Positions 1-12,419 of a stretch of 64,000 nucleotides of DNA are shown piece after piece. The translations under genes were made by a program, and so were the position numbers. The DNA lies in assembly GCA_932521035.1 (NCBI GenBank), contig OW051493.1, forward strand, positions 8,432,001 through 8,496,000, read 5' to 3'. The notes under the pieces were generated by a model that saw only the letters and a program-made list of their open reading frames with translations, was not told the origin of the DNA and ran no database searches. Source of the DNA: Oscheius dolichura (taxonomy: Eukaryota > Nematoda > Chromadorea > Rhabditida > Rhabditidae). Numbering within the stretch: position 1 is the first letter of the stretch; each line of letters begins with the position of its first letter.

Positions 1-780
1 GATGATATCTAGTCTCAATTTTTGCTCATTGTACGAGAGAGAGCGACGCGCTTCCTGTTACCGTATACCGCCACGAGTTTTTCGGCTGAATAAAGTTCTA
101 TGCAGTGGTGATTCAATCAGATTAGGAGAGAGTGAGTGTATCGTGTCCATTCATTAGTCTTTCCTTATATCTTATTACCGTTCAGAAGAGAATGAAATTA
201 GCCGCTTAAAAACAGGTGCCTTCTGAAATAATCGGGGGGCCGATGGGAAATTTATTTCGTCCCCTGTTCAATATGCTCTTAAAATATCCCCGATCTCCAG
301 TGAGTCATAATAAATGCGAACCAGCTGGTCTATTAAATCTCTCGCTCCTCCGCATTTTGGGCTGTCAAAATCAGGCGCGAGTCTAGTCACATTCTTGTCA
401 TTTTCATCCGATTCCGGCCAAGACAGAGAACAAGCTATGGTCAAAATTGAAGGGATTCCTACACAGATGAGGGAATCCCAGGAATAAAGACGAATTAAAA
501 TGATGTTGGTCGATGAGAGACAAAAAAAATTAGGGAAGGATCAAAAATTCAGGGCGAGGAGATACGGGGGTATCCTGCAAAGATTAGAGGACAACTTGCT
601 GAAGCCATAACAAGATTGGCATTTAATTAAATGGTGATCTGACCAGCCTAGTAACCTTTGGGGATATTTCTACTAGCAGTTCACGAACCAAAAAAATAAA
701 GAACAGAATACAGTAATCCAAATCGGATTGTCCACAGAGCGGGTGAAGATTTTGGTAGCTTTTACTACCTGAGCAATATA
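1..780. other. No recognisable gene
   Basis: I see no open frame with coding character, no splice-consistent exon chain and no repeat shared with the rest of the window. The sequence is AT-rich with short random ORFs only. Confidence 0.5.
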
Positions 781-932
781 GCTCGGTAGACGATAGTCCG
801 ACTCCCTGCATCCGTAAAGTCTCGACAAGACAAAAGTATAAAGGAGTCACTATTTTGTAACAGCTTTGAATAAAAATGAGCCCACTGCCGAGATTTTACG
901 GGTGCAGGGGATCGAAGTATCCTGGACCGAGC
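781..932 (-). mobile_element. Hairpin element, family A (copy 1)
   Basis: About 152 bp bounded by GCTCGGT and ACCGAGC. The inner inverted arms contain TGCA(C/T)CCGTAAAGTCTCG and its complement. The asymmetric centre (AAAGTATAAAGG..GTCAC..TTTGTAACAGC) sets the orientation as minus relative to the other copies. The flanks GCAATATA and GGCAATAT could be a target duplication, but this is not proven. It looks like a MITE, and no transposase is seen. Confidence 0.8.
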
Positions 933-987
933 CGGCAATATCAGGCCTGTTGGGGTAGGGGCAATGTTGTCCTTTGATGACTATCCT

Positions 988-1143
988 TATAGTCTTTTTC
1001 CAAAGAATAAAGGTACCGTGCATTTGTCTCTTCGGGACCATACCGGAAAAGAGGATCAAACATTTTCTTTCGCTTGTTTTGCTGCCTAAAAGACCGCGAA
1101 GAGACAAATTTACTGTAATCGTACTTTTTGGAAAAAGCCTGTA
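988..1143. mobile_element. TATAGT-ended hairpin element, family B (copy 1)
   Basis: Starts TATAGTCTTTTTCCAAA and ends TTTTTGGAAAAAGCCTGTA. Inside are the paired blocks ACCGTGCATTTGTCTCTTC and G(A)AGAGACAAAT..ACTGTA. The same layout occurs at 2239, 17045, 19140, 53887 and 55399. Confidence 0.7.
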
Positions 1144-2238
1144 TCCTTTTCTTCTCCGAACTGCCTTATTTTGGTGAGCTGTCCTATGCCCAAGGATACA
1201 ATCCTTCCCTTCCTACTCTCAAGGACGCTCTTAGCCAAAGACTCCTCGATCCTGTCTACACACCGTCTTTTCGTCTTAATCTTCTTGCTTACAATAATCA
1301 ACTCTTAATAGCCCGATATGTTTCGTGTAAATTCTACAAATTCCCGGTAAACAATTTCTCATTTGGAAAGGGGGGAAAGAACGAAGATCGCGGATGTTTT
1401 CGTGTTACATTGTCTATGAGCTTGAGCGGACTTTGACTTTTCATTATTCTTGAAAAAAGAACAAAACTGTAGTTTGTGTCTTGCAATAAAGATCACTATC
1501 ATCTTCCTCCCGTAAAATTAAAAGGGGGAAATCCTTGTATCGTCGACGGCGGCGGTGCGCCAGAGAACATCGGAAATATCAGATTAGGATAGTATCAAAG
1601 TTGTGCACATATTTACGTATTAAGAGATAGCGAGGAAAGATTAAGAAAACGCGGGAATCCCCCGTTATTCGCTACGCAAAGCGATCCGTTTTAAAAGATC
1701 AGTTTAAAGTACTTTGATATATTGAAAAATAGGAATTCTTTAAAATGGAAGGTTCATAAGAGCAAAGTGGTCAAAAATAGACAGGAAGGAGAAAAAAAAG
1801 GACGGGAACGAGAATCAGACAAGTAAAATGAGAAGAAGTTAATCCTAGGAAATCTGACATTAGCAGACACGCACCTAAAGCCAGTAAACAAGATATTCTA
1901 GCCTGTTTCAGGAATTGGGGTATTTGTGGTTAAGAGGAAAAATTAAGAATATTCCCTCTTGAACATTTGGGACCTTTATATGGAAAAAAAAACAGGAAAT
2001 TGGGCTCTTTGTCGTTGTGAGACAGGGAGGGGATTATTCAAGCTTCAACCCTATTCAACCATTCAAGCCTCTCTAAGGGTCTACAATTTAAAGGGACTCT
2101 TGGAACTGACCAAAAATGAAATGCCTGTGACTCTACTTATAAAGGCTGTGGTAGGCACAAATCTTCCTAATGGGACGTTCTAGGGCACTGTAGCAAGACC
2201 TAAATGGGGCGAAATTCAATATAAAGGATCTTCCATGG
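1144..2238. other. No recognisable gene
   Basis: Apart from the flanking elements I find only short ORFs without splice signals or recognisable protein sequence. Confidence 0.4.
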
Positions 2239-2414
2239 TATAGTTTTTCCATATAAATAGGGCTACCGTGCATTTGTCTCTTCGGGACCTTTTCGCTACA
2301 CGGTGAAGAAAAATCCAGCGAAATCGAAAATCTCGATCACTTTTGCTCAAAAGGTCCCACGTGAAAGGTTTTGCGGCCCGTTACGATAACCATATGTTTT
2401 GGAAAAGAACTATA
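2239..2414. mobile_element. TATAGT-ended hairpin element, family B (copy 2)
   Basis: Begins TATAGTTTTTCCATATAAA and ends TTTTGGAAAAGAACTATA. It contains the family blocks ACCGTGCATTTGTCTCTTC, TTTTGCTCAAAAGGTCCC and GGCCCGTTACGATAACC, in the same order as the other copies. Confidence 0.8.
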
Positions 2415-2579
2415 GGAGGTTAGTTGGAGTCATCGCTACAGGGCCCATGGAACAAATTTAAAAATGTAGAAATTTAGAGCCCTATAGGTAAAAGACGGTA
2501 ACAGTCGTGGATCTCCACTTGAAAATGAAGTAGATTCCCAGTAGATCTGGATTACTGGAAAGAAACTGAAGTCCTCTAG

Positions 2580-2620
2580 AGAATTTACAATTTACAATTT
2601 TTTACAATTTACAATTTATT
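2580..2620. repeat. Short tandem repeat (TTTACAA)n
   Basis: Four imperfect copies of an AATTTACAATTT-like unit lie in tandem. No function is apparent. Confidence 0.7.
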
Positions 2621-5587
2621 CCCATAATCAGCGTGTATCACGCGAGGAAAACCTCTTGTCCCTTGTTGCTGCGCGAGTTCTTGAACTACTACAGCGGGAC
2701 GAGAGGTTTCTATAGAATCTATAGAGTAGAGTCTACAGAGAATACTATAGCCAAAATAAGGAAAAGTTGAAAAATATAGAAAATTCTGAACCAGGCGGCG
2801 GTCCAAAAGACCTTTGCCACTGGGAACCTGGCCCGATTTTTGAGTTCCCATGATTTTTCCCGGTTCACTGCTCCTTTTCTTCAAAGTCCGGAAGTTTGGT
2901 TTTTTTGCTCTTTCCTGTCTGAATGTTTTCTTTTTTTCTGACAGCTGTTATTCTCCAGAGTACAATCTTTTCCAGTATAGTCACTTGTCACAGAGGTTGT
3001 CATTCTCTTTTTCCACCAGCATAATACGGGTATTAGTCGCAGGAAAAGAGGGATAAGAGTCGGCACGGCGGACTTAGTCGCCTTGTACTTAGCTGAGTGT
3101 ACTGAAACGGAACTATTCCAGAGACAACAACGAAAACTGGTCGAATTTGCCCTTTTTCGGAGGTTTTCGGTCTAATTTTAACGGGAACTAGACAATCACC
3201 CGGCCGGTTTCATAACTCCTCGCTATTGGTTCCGGATCTTCTTTCTAAAAATATTAGCCTCCGTCCCACGTCGCCCTCCTTCACACCGATGATATATTTC
3301 CAAGAATAAAACCCCTGTCAGACAAAAAAGCTGTCCTTATCTGGGAAGCCCTTCCTTTGTTGCTTTATGTTTATGCGTTTGCCTGCCCTCTGCCGCCGGC
3401 GACGAGAGGACGACGCAGGTGTTCGCAATCTGATCTTGTAATCAGAGGACGAGCCCCTCTGTTCTCCCCGGTCTCGTCCCTCCACCGCAATTAGGGTTTC
3501 CTTCATCACGTGAGACACAAGAGAGCAGGCATACCTCTATACGATTCGATGTCTGCTTTCTTCCTTCAAAACAAGGATATTTGAAACTTTCGCGGGTCAC
3601 GATGTTCCTCGGGCTATACGGACATGAGAAAAGGGGGCGAAAAAAGAGTTGTAAACAAACGCGTGGATGACTCAGGATTTAGTTTCTTGTTGTTTTGAAC
3701 GAAGGCATGGGGAAGCGGTAAAGAAGAGGGACCGGTGCAAATTCGGATGGGCCAAATGAGGCCCAAGAAACGAGGAATCGGACTGGTAAAATCATTTCTT
3801 TATGAAAAATAAGCGAGAGATCTTGCAACCGGACTTGGAGGAGAGATCCTAGCGAAGTAACCAGCACTTTCAAGAACAATGGACACAGATAGACGTCGTC
3901 GGTGATCACCACTTTATTTAAGGATGCAAAAATGGAGAAATGGAGAAAAAATTCCTATTGTGCTCCAGAACAGGCTCGAACGGTTCTTATTTCCAATCGA
4001 TTGAGTTTTGGAGAACTACAAGCGCCCCGGCGGCTGCTCGGGCGACTTTCTGGGTCTTTTTTTCAAGATTTTGACACAGAACGTTTATAGCCGGCGAAAT
4101 CAAAAGTATAATCAGGCGCTTGGCTACGGGCGAGTTTTCTGCAACAACTTCCAAGACTCTTCTTGTATTTTACACAAGAACCTAATAATCCCGAATACGC
4201 GTTAGAATCTGAATGGAACCTTGTCCATAAACAAGAACCTTGTCCATATGGAGCCGGTATACCCGTCCATACTACCTGTGGATAGCCGTCAGCCCCTCAT
4301 AGAGTCTGGACGCAATTTTAGAGTGAAATAGCGGATTTCTGGTCAATTTTTGCACAAATTTCAACGGATTTCAAGGTTATAATTTTGTGTTTGCAAATCT
4401 TGGGGCAATTGTTGTTAGGTAAGCTTTAGGCACGGCAGTCTTGAGTTAGTCCAAAATCTCAAAAATCGGTATTAGTCCAGTTCAAATGGTTTGTACTGTG
4501 TGGCTGTTGTTCTTCCCCCATAAGCTTCTTCCTTCTCTCTACAATCTCCTTCTTTGCTAATACAGTGGGCGCTCGTTGACGTTATATATAAATAATGGAA
4601 AAAGATGATGTGTAGTAGACGCTGACAGGTACTTTTAAGAGTCCAGGCTACTTAACATCAATTATACATATTGGCCGGAAGCTACCGTAGCCTGCTGTGA
4701 TCATCGTGAACTTCTAGTTCCATCCCCCGGTTCAACAGAAAAATCCTATCAAAACAGCATCATAGTCCAAACGACCTTGCCCTCCCAGTTATCCTCGTAT
4801 GGAAATTAACCTTTTCAAACTGACGCCGGCCTATTCCAGACAGGTGTTCGCTCTTCCTCAAAAGACGTCTGATTGCGGTGCAAAGTAAAGATAGAGAGGC
4901 TAATTTCATCGTGATCTCCTGCCCTTTTCCTTGTTTTCCCTAAACGGGGGCTGACCAATATTAATAGCTGTGCGTATCTAGAAATTGGAAGTTTTTTGGG
5001 AGAGGGGGTTGTTTGTCTTGCAGATTACGATGGTCTGGATTAAGAATGCCCAAAAAGGGCACATCACGGAAGCCAGAAAAGATCAGGCTGATGATGGAAA
5101 TAGAACAAACATTTTTGGGGGGACCAGGGCTGTAATTCTGGAGGCAAGCGAAAATTTTGAACTGTACGCCCCGTTTTCAGAGAATGCGTCACGAAAGGCT
5201 GAATCCACGTTCCCTACAAGATCTCCTGGTCAAAATTAAATTAATTGCAGTACTCTAAAAACGTCCGCCATCAAAAAATACGTGACATTTGGTTAGAATT
5301 AGACAAAATCTCTTTAACAACCAGAGTTAGTACTATTATTTGAATCCCACTTCCACTAGAGACCTAAAAATGCGCTAATGAGCTGGTAAACCCGCTGTGC
5401 AACTCATTTGCAAGCTGTTACAGTAATCTGCAGTCAGAAATGAATAATATTTGTGTTTTCTTTGATATGTTGGATTGATATGTTCAAACACAAAGTTGTA
5501 ATTCGCATTAGAGCAAAATAATCGCGTCTAGTTCTTACAGTAAGAAAAGATAAATGCTCTTTTAAAACGAGCGGGGAATGCGCAAAC
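2621..5587. other. No recognisable gene
   Basis: Only short unlinked ORFs occur. An 84-codon frame at about 4985-5239 has no family resemblance, no obvious start context and no splice partners, so I do not call it. Confidence 0.4.
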
Positions 5588-5653
5588 TACAGCATAGGGT
5601 ATTTTACGAGTAGGATTCAAAATACAGCATAGGGTATTTTACTAGTAGGATTC
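5588..5653 (+). repeat. Direct repeat, 35-bp period, two copies
   Basis: The block TACAGCATAGGGTATTTTAC is followed by (G/T)AGTAGGATTC and occurs twice head to tail with one substitution. Confidence 0.85.
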
Positions 5654-5881
5654 TACTTTTGCATTTGCAAAATCTAGAAGAAGAGCAGATAAAAGTGAAC
5701 GGTGGAGCTCTGATGAACCACTAAATTCAGGATTTGCGGATCTAAAAATCGAGATCCGGTAGATCGGACTGGAGTCTAAAAATTGGTTCGGAAGCTCAAG
5801 GAACTCTATTTTTGAACGAGGGTGACCTGCTGGCCTTGGAGCTGCAAAGTTCAGATTAGTTAGGGTTACTGTAATAGAAGG

Positions 5882-6327
5882 TTTGAAAAATGCCGTTTCC
5901 ACCAAGGAAACACTGCCGAACGATTTAGATTTTGTGATAGAGAAGTTGTGAAGCTGGTTAGAATTGTGCAGGCGAGAATAGAAAACTTAGAAATGTAACG
6001 AGCAGATAACCCGATGCTTTTAGAGCTGGAGGATTCGGAGCTGAGAAAAGGTGGGGTTACTGTCACTGTAAAGTTTTCAAATGTCTCAAGAGAATTGCTG
6101 AACAACTCAGCTTTCTTTGGCAAAGAACCTGCACAAACGGATGAAGAGTGTATCGGGTGTAAAAGGAGTAAGTCACACCCATAGAAATGATGATATACAG
6201 GACCCCACGGCTCTGATCTCTGCTAGGTGTTTGAGGTCCTATTTTCTAATTTCTTCAATCTAATTAGCCAGGTGCCCGTGGTGGTGGTCGCGGTGGTGGT
6301 AGTGCGATTATTCCGCATAATTTCTAG
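5882..6327 (+). pseudogene. Decayed coding remnant with RGG-like tail
   Basis: One plus frame from 5882 to about 6166 reads continuously as protein-like sequence (FEKCRFHQGNTAERF, then LLELEDSELRKGG) except for a single TAA near 5996. About 100 bp downstream, after a CCAG that could be a splice acceptor (6270-6271), lies a Gly/Arg-rich stretch. It reads ARGGGRGGGSAIIPHNF and ends in TAG at 6325-6327, reminiscent of RNA-binding protein tails. The internal stop cannot be removed by a normal intron. I do not recognise the family. It could be a pseudogene or a chance open frame. Confidence 0.3.
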
Positions 6328-6815
6328 CCGCTACTAATTGTTGTCCACTTTGTTGCCTTTTGTGATCATCACGGATCAAAAGATCAAAATAGCGCCCAAA
6401 AAAAATTAAACCTTTTTAGCCTGAACGATACAGTAGGAAGACTGAAAAACGCCGCCATCTCTGGACCACCCAATGGGGTAAATATTCATTGATATAGGGA
6501 ATAACATTTCTATGTTATCTGATTAATCCATTTATGACGAAAAAAAGTCAAAAGAAAAGAAAGAAATAGCTAATAGCAAACAGGTCTGTTTACCAGCGCC
6601 GGATGAAAGAAGTTTGATTACTGGTAACGGGAAGAGGAATACGGTGGCACATACAAACAGGAAATGTGTTGCTGGTGTAGTGTACCCCTATACAAATGGC
6701 TACGGTAGCTCGGGGTATCTAGATAACAACTCGGCAGAGCTATTCTCGGAATAAACGGAAATAGGAGAACGTTTTTCGAGATTCCTGCTTGAGGTTTGAA
6801 AAAGTCGAGTAGCAA

Positions 6816-6968
6816 GGCTCGATCTTGGATAGTCCGATCCTCTGCACCCGTAAAATCTCGTCAGGTGGATCGTCTTTATTCAGAACCGTTACAAAACTGT
6901 GAAGCCTTTATACTTTTGTTTTGCCGAGACTTTACGGGTGCAGGGGATCGGACTATCGAGGACAGAAC
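6816..6968 (+). mobile_element. Hairpin element, family A (copy 2)
   Basis: GGCTCGATC..ATAGTCCGATCC, then the left arm, a plus-oriented centre and the right arm ACTTTACGGGTGCAGGGGATC, ending GAGGACAGAACC. Confidence 0.85.
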
Positions 6969-7828
6969 CTTTTGCTTTAGTAGTCCTTTATTTTTGCGAT
7001 CGCTAGTTTAAAATTACTGTATAAATACTCAGTTACGCTCGATGGGGCCTGTAGCGAAGACATGAAATACCTTCTTACCCGTGGAATGCGCTGGAAATGG
7101 ACTAAAATGGGAAATGACCCCTGCCGCGCGCTCTTTCACCAGTTTTATACAAATTTTCCACGGCAAACCTCATTTCTACGAGAGTTTACGACCAACTGGT
7201 AATTCTTACCGTCTTCCATCATATTTTTTTAAACCAAAAGCAAGCGGAACACGTTTCTTTTTAAAACTAATTGGCTCTGAAGTGCGGTGACTCAGAGTGT
7301 ACATGAGAATATAATTTATGTGCTTTTTACGTCACGTTCTTTCGAGTATTTTGTGCTTGTTTACATTGTTTCTGCAAGCTCGTGGGTGCAAAAATTGAAT
7401 CTTTCAAATGAGATTTATTCGCGGCGCCGTGGTGTTGGTGGTATTAATAAATTATCAAGGAAGTCCGTAGACACAACGGCTAAATATTATATAATTCTTT
7501 CGCGTTCGCGTTTTGGATTTTCACCTATGTGTAAATTATATATTAGGTGACAAATAAAATAAATTCAGCAGAAATCTAGGGAATTACTCCAGGGCTCATT
7601 TTTCACCAAAAATAGAATTTGAACTGGGATTCAAGCCGAAATTTAGTATTGGAAGGACGGACACGGACAATTTTCATTTTTCCCATGAAAACATGGTGTT
7701 GTAGTTTACCAAGAACAATGACGACATCAATTTTAGCGTCGGGTCGAGTCATACATGGCAAATTTAAATGGCTGTAGAGCCAGGACCGAGGGTGTTGCGA
7801 AACATTTACGGCCCGCTTAGGCGCGCAG

Positions 7829-8108
7829 CCGAAATATCTCGGTTATTTCTGAACCATTCTGGAAAAGCAAAAACTCCGCATGGAGCGGAGGTCCATAGCT
7901 ATTACCGAGCCAACTTTCAGCTCTATCAGATATGGAAAAATCAAGGCAAATGTGTAAAAAATGGTTAAATTTTCAACGTTTGGGCTTCCCTAGGATTATC
8001 CACAAATGGGATTGAGCTGAAATTTGGTTTGGTGATAGCTCGGGGAGTCCTTTATATGTGTGCCTTTAAATTTTCGAGAATGGTTCAGAAATAACCGAGA
8101 TATTCCGG
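7829..8108. repeat. Inverted-repeat element, about 280 bp
   Basis: A 30-bp arm at 7829-7860 (CGAAATATCTCGGTTATTTC, then TGAACCATTCT) recurs inverted at 8077-8108. Both arms match almost perfectly. The interior has no coding capacity. It is probably a non-autonomous transposon. Confidence 0.7.
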
Positions 8109-8230
8109 TCGCGAGTTCAAGCGTCTTTTTCGTGTTTTGTGTGATCGTAAGCGTCAATGAAAAACATTATTAACCCATTTTTTCCCGAATTTTACATTTC
8201 AAGAAATTTTTTACTGGAAGATGAGAGTAG

Positions 8231-8473
8231 ATCCATTCGATGGCGTCTCTCGCCGTCTACAAGGAGAAATTTTTTCATCAGCTTGGGAGCGTCACAGTGA
8301 GGAATCGACAACGTTTTACCAGAATTACGCCCTTCTATAAGCCTCGAGAAAAGTAGACCACTCATAGAAAAAGGTTTAATTCTGGTAAAACGCTGTCGAT
8401 TCCACACTGTGACGTTCCAAACCGTTAGAAACCAGCTCAGCTATCTGACGGCGAGAGGCGCTATCGAATGAAC
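8231..8473. repeat. Long palindromic element, about 240 bp
   Basis: The outer arms pair TCCATTCGATGGCGTCTCTC with its near-complement at the right end. The inner arms (8290-8326 and 8376-8413) pair GTCACAGTG..GGAATCGACAACG..TTTTACCAGAATTA with its complement. The whole segment could fold into one hairpin with a loop of about 50 nt. Confidence 0.75.
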
Positions 8474-9300
8474 CTTGTTTTCAAGAAAAAATTTTTCCAA
8501 CCTGAACGAAAAACACCAAAGGGGGGACCAAGGCAAAAAATGTTCATATTTGAACACATGGGAATGAATGGGTTAACTCTGTTTTCAACATAAATCGCCC
8601 ACATACTCCAGTAATACTGAGTCAGTATCATCCGGTCTGCCATTACGTGGTACACTACCAGCGGAACAAGATCCGGCCGCTTCGGTGCTTCCTTGTTATT
8701 CACTTTTCTACATTTTATCAGCTCAAATAGAAAAAATCCGCTTATACCAGGTTCCACAGACAGGGAAATAGACTTCCTGCCCTGTATACACACATGTGTT
8801 TTTGAGGAATGGTCTCCAAATCTCGTGAACTATATAATGAACAAGGGGCCGAGGTCTGTTTTCAATTTTAGAGAGCAAAAAGAGGGCAGAATAGTAAAAG
8901 AGACGGACACGAAGCGAAGGGAAGTAGGAGTGAACTTATTCGTAGCTTGTGGTAAATATTTTCCTGGAGAGATAATTGCGCAAATGTGTGGAGTTTGGAT
9001 ACAATGATAAATAGGAGGGACGAGCGGAGAAAACGGACTTCGAAAGACTTCAAAGAGAATATGGCGAAAAAGGCTGCAACAATCAAAAAAGGAGCGAAAA
9101 TGGATTATTTTACTGTTCCAGGGGGAACTTAGCGAGCGAAAGTTTCCTGATTCTCAATTTCAAACTGAAATTCGGGCACTTTTGTTAGCCAAACTGTCAA
9201 ATGACTGATTTTAAGGCTGATTTTAAGATAGGAGTCACCGCAACAATTGGTTGACAAGGGATAAAAATTAGGGCAAACCTAGCTCGAATACAATCTAGTC
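8474..9300. other. No recognisable gene
   Basis: ORFs of about 100 codons occur on both strands, but they overlap the palindrome or lack any family signal. Confidence 0.4.
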
Positions 9301-9391
9301 GATACTCACAACTTTTTGATGAAGTCAGCAGCCTGATTTCCAGGTCAACTGAGGAAGTTCAGGAGAAAGGCCTAACAAAAACATTTTTTAA

Positions 9392-10030
9392 TTGGTATGC
9401 AGTAAATGTCCAATGGACTTTGATCTGGTCTTGTCACAAAGAATCTCGTCAGCCTGGAATGCCTTCAACAAATACAAGAAGATCTTCGGCAGTCGGACAG
9501 TAACCACCCAACAGAAAGCCAAACTGTTCAATTGCGTTGCCATGCTTTACCTACGGAGCGGAGTGCTGGACTCTAAGCTCGATACAACGTCATCGACTGG
9601 CTAAAGAACAACACAAGATGGGCCGCCAAATATTAGGAATAACCCTGCTTCATCACTGGAGGAATCAGCGCCTGATGAATGTCTCGAAATTGAGCCCGGT
9701 AAACAAAGCCGCCACCTGTCTCAAGGGGAACTTCGCCAGGAAAATGGCAACAACAGAAGGGCCATCTAATCTTTTGAACATCCTCAACTGGAGACCATAC
9801 GAGAGCATCAGACGTCGTGGCCGTCCCCGGCTACATTGGCGTGACGAATTCAAGCAGTACACAGGAGAAAGATGGCAGAGAGTAGCTCGAGACGACGCTA
9901 CCGAATGGAAAAGATTGAGAAACCTACGTGTACAACAAGCAGCCTGAGGACTTCTGAGGTCGCCGTGTGGACTGCTTATGTGATAATATGTAGACAGAAA
10001 CACGAATACGATAAATATTATTATTATTAA
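9392..10030 (+). mobile_element. 5'-truncated RTE-like LINE, 3' end
   Basis: The sequence encodes the C-terminus of a non-LTR reverse transcriptase. RISSAWNAFNKYKKIF and KAKLFNCVA in one frame continue as CFTYGAECWTLSS, LAKEQHKMGRQILGI and the terminal RRRGRPRLHWRDEFK in another. The two frames overlap near 9537-9555, so a frameshift separates them. The upstream RT catalytic region and endonuclease are absent. The copy ends in a TAA/TTATTATTA-rich tail before a run of A. This is a typical dead-on-arrival RTE-type insertion. Confidence 0.85.
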
Positions 10031-10049
10031 AAAAATGTCCAACGGAAAG

Positions 10050-11213
10050 GAGCCGCACTTCAGGACCTTGTGGCAATTTTGAGCTCAAATGCCCCCGGTT
10101 TCCAATTTCGCCAGTAAAAATTATGAAGCCATTTTTGGGCAAAATGTCCCAAAACGACTGATTTTTGGGCAGGAAACGGCCCCGGCAAAGATGAAAAGGA
10201 CAGGGATAGTATTTTAATCATGGTTACAGCCTTTTTAGCCAGCCTTAATCCCTTTCGTTTTATGGCCTGCATTATTGAAATTGAGCTTTTTAGGACTGAA
10301 TTCAATTTTCATTATGTGTTCCCCACTCAAAGGAAAAAATTTGGCCTGCCGCGCTTTGGAGAAGCAAAATAAGGAAGCTGACAATGTGTTTTGACGTTGT
10401 TTCCCTTTTCTTCCTCTTCAGAATTGGCAATCCTCCTCTTACTTAAAAATTTCGAAACAAACAAAACCCCGCGTTTTCGTTTTTGCAAATGAGAGCAAAA
10501 AGATCTAAATATGGTACCGGACAAACATCCTCTCCTTCCAACGTTTGAACTTTGTTCCTTTTGAAGGACAATGCCCGAATTGGAAATGATTTCAAAGAAA
10601 AGAGGCGGCGATGAATGAATATTTCCGGAGAGAGAGGGGGGTTGGAGAAGTTTTTGAGTTTTGGGTTCGAAAGAGAGGGGGATCTGACTTCTGGATGGCA
10701 TAAAAATCAACGGAAAGAAGACCGGAACAGTTTAAAAGGGGCAGTTCTGCCGAGCAGCTAGATTACTGTAAATAAGTCAGCGCGCTGCTCCCAATTTTCA
10801 ATCTGGCGGGCTTTAGCCTTCATTTTTTCCCATTATCATTAAATTTAAAGCCGTAGCCCTTTTAAAGAAAGAGTAGTAAGCCATTAAAATATGAAAAATA
10901 GGAAAAATAGAACAGAAGAGTGGGAGCTATCAAGCTTATCCACCCATTGAAAATGAAAATCTGGTCTCAAAGACGTCGGCATGGGGGTATTTAAATAAAT
11001 TCCCAAAACGATCATTGTCCGGCTGAAATAATAGACGATTACGGTAGGATTAGCGGACAATCTGCACTTATATAGCGAGGATGACGCCATTGGGAGCAGA
11101 ACACACCGTTTTTTGTCAGGCTTTCTTTTATCCCTCCAATAGAATCTGTACTAAACAAAACTTTATTGCACACCAAATAAATAATCTCCGTTGTCCACAA
11201 CAACTGGAATGGT
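10050..11213. other. No recognisable gene
   Basis: There are long T/A-rich runs and low-complexity purine tracts near 10600-10700. No splice-consistent coding sequence was found. Confidence 0.4.
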
Positions 11214-12366
11214 TTAATAACCGGGAGGAGTACGAGGTGTAGGGCAGTGGAAGCAGTCTCCGGCTTGTCCCTTGCTTCCAAGGGGTCCAGGCTTTCCGGG
11301 CTCTCCCTTTCTTCCGCTGCGTCCCTTCTTTCCTTGGTCTCCATCGGGTCCCTTGGGTCCGGGAATGACAGATCCAACACGGCCCTTGGGTCCGCGCTCT
11401 CCCTTTCTTCCCTGAGCTCCGGGGGCTCCAGGAGGTCCAGGGGGTCCGTTGACATTGATGACGTGTCCATCGTCTCCCTAAAATTTCCAATAGGATTTGT
11501 TCAAGAAGGGGGGATTCTTACCTTCTTTCCCTTGGGTCCAGATCCTCCGGCTTCTCCCATAGGTCCGGCGGGTCCAACCATGCCGGGCTCTCCACGGCGT
11601 CCGTCGACTCCAGAAAGTCCGGGAGATCCACGAGGTCCTTGAGGTCCCTTGGCTCCGGCGTTTCCGGGAGGTCCAGCAGCTCCAGGTGGGCAGATGACGC
11701 AAGGCTCGGCTTGGAGTCCATCGGATGGCTCAACTCCTCCTTCCTTTCCGTCCTTTCCTTCGTCTCCAGCGTGCCCATCCTGTCCTTCCTTTCCATCATC
11801 TCCAGGAGGTCCGGGGGGCCCGGCTGGTCCCTGCTGGCAGGTGCAGCACTGAGGAGCGGGTTCGGCGTTGACAACGGGGCCGTAGCCGTTGCTCGGGGGA
11901 GGAGCAGGAGCGTATCCTTGTTCAGTGGCAGGGGCTCCGTATTCGGCACCACCTCCGGTTCCGCTGTTCGGTACCCAGTGGCCGAATTGCCAGCCACGCT
12001 TCTGTCTGATGGGGGCGCGGACAGACATGGCCATCATCAGATCACGAGTACGGGACTAAACGCCGGATTTTTGTGAAAGAAAATGGGGGATTCTACCTTG
12101 CAGAAGTCAGTCTCAGAGATGACAGTTGATTGAAGGTTCTGGACATAGCTGTAGAGCATGGGCAGAGCCAAGACCGAGACGATAACGGCGGTGGTGGAGA
12201 TTACCACGGAAACGAAGGCGACGCGGCGCATTTGCCTGTAAAAAATCTCATTTTGGTGATCATAATAGAGGAAAAATCAGGTTAGAAGTCGAAAAAAGGA
12301 ATTAGAGATGATTTCTGATGCCTACAGTAATCCTTACCTGTGTTGATCGGTGTCCTTTCCCTCCAT
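11214..12366 (-). CDS. Cuticle collagen (minus strand)
   Basis: A secreted structural collagen of the nematode cuticle, made by epidermis. The model has four exons on the minus strand (12366-12338, 12235-12097, 12055-11522, 11477-11214), joined in phase to give 321 aa. The start [14 protein letters not shown] leads into the cuticle-collagen N-domain with its membrane/signal helix ([17 protein letters not shown]). A basic RQKR processing site follows near residue 70. Next come a Gly/Ala/Pro linker, a CCTCQQ cysteine pair, three Gly-X-Y blocks separated by short breaks (one with CVICPP), and the tail [19 protein letters not shown] box lies about 50 bp upstream of the ATG. The tail and N-domain closely match the collagen at 14037. 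The Ser/Leu-rich frames on the other strand are shadows of the Gly-X-Y repeat. Confidence 0.95.
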
Positions 12367-12411
12367 GGCGCGGTGTCGGGAGCGGGCGAGTTGCCGTATG
12401 TTCGGATCATC

Positions 12412-12419
12412 CTTATATA
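12412..12419 (-). promoter_or_regulatory. TATA box of collagen gene
   Basis: TATATAAG on the minus strand, about 46 bp upstream of the collagen start codon. This spacing fits a core promoter with a short 5' UTR. Confidence 0.6.

Noticed and set aside
11639-12076. Long plus-strand Ser/Gly-rich frames opposite the collagen gene
   Set aside because: These are shadow frames of Gly-X-Y coding repeats. The minus strand has domains, splice sites and a TATA box.
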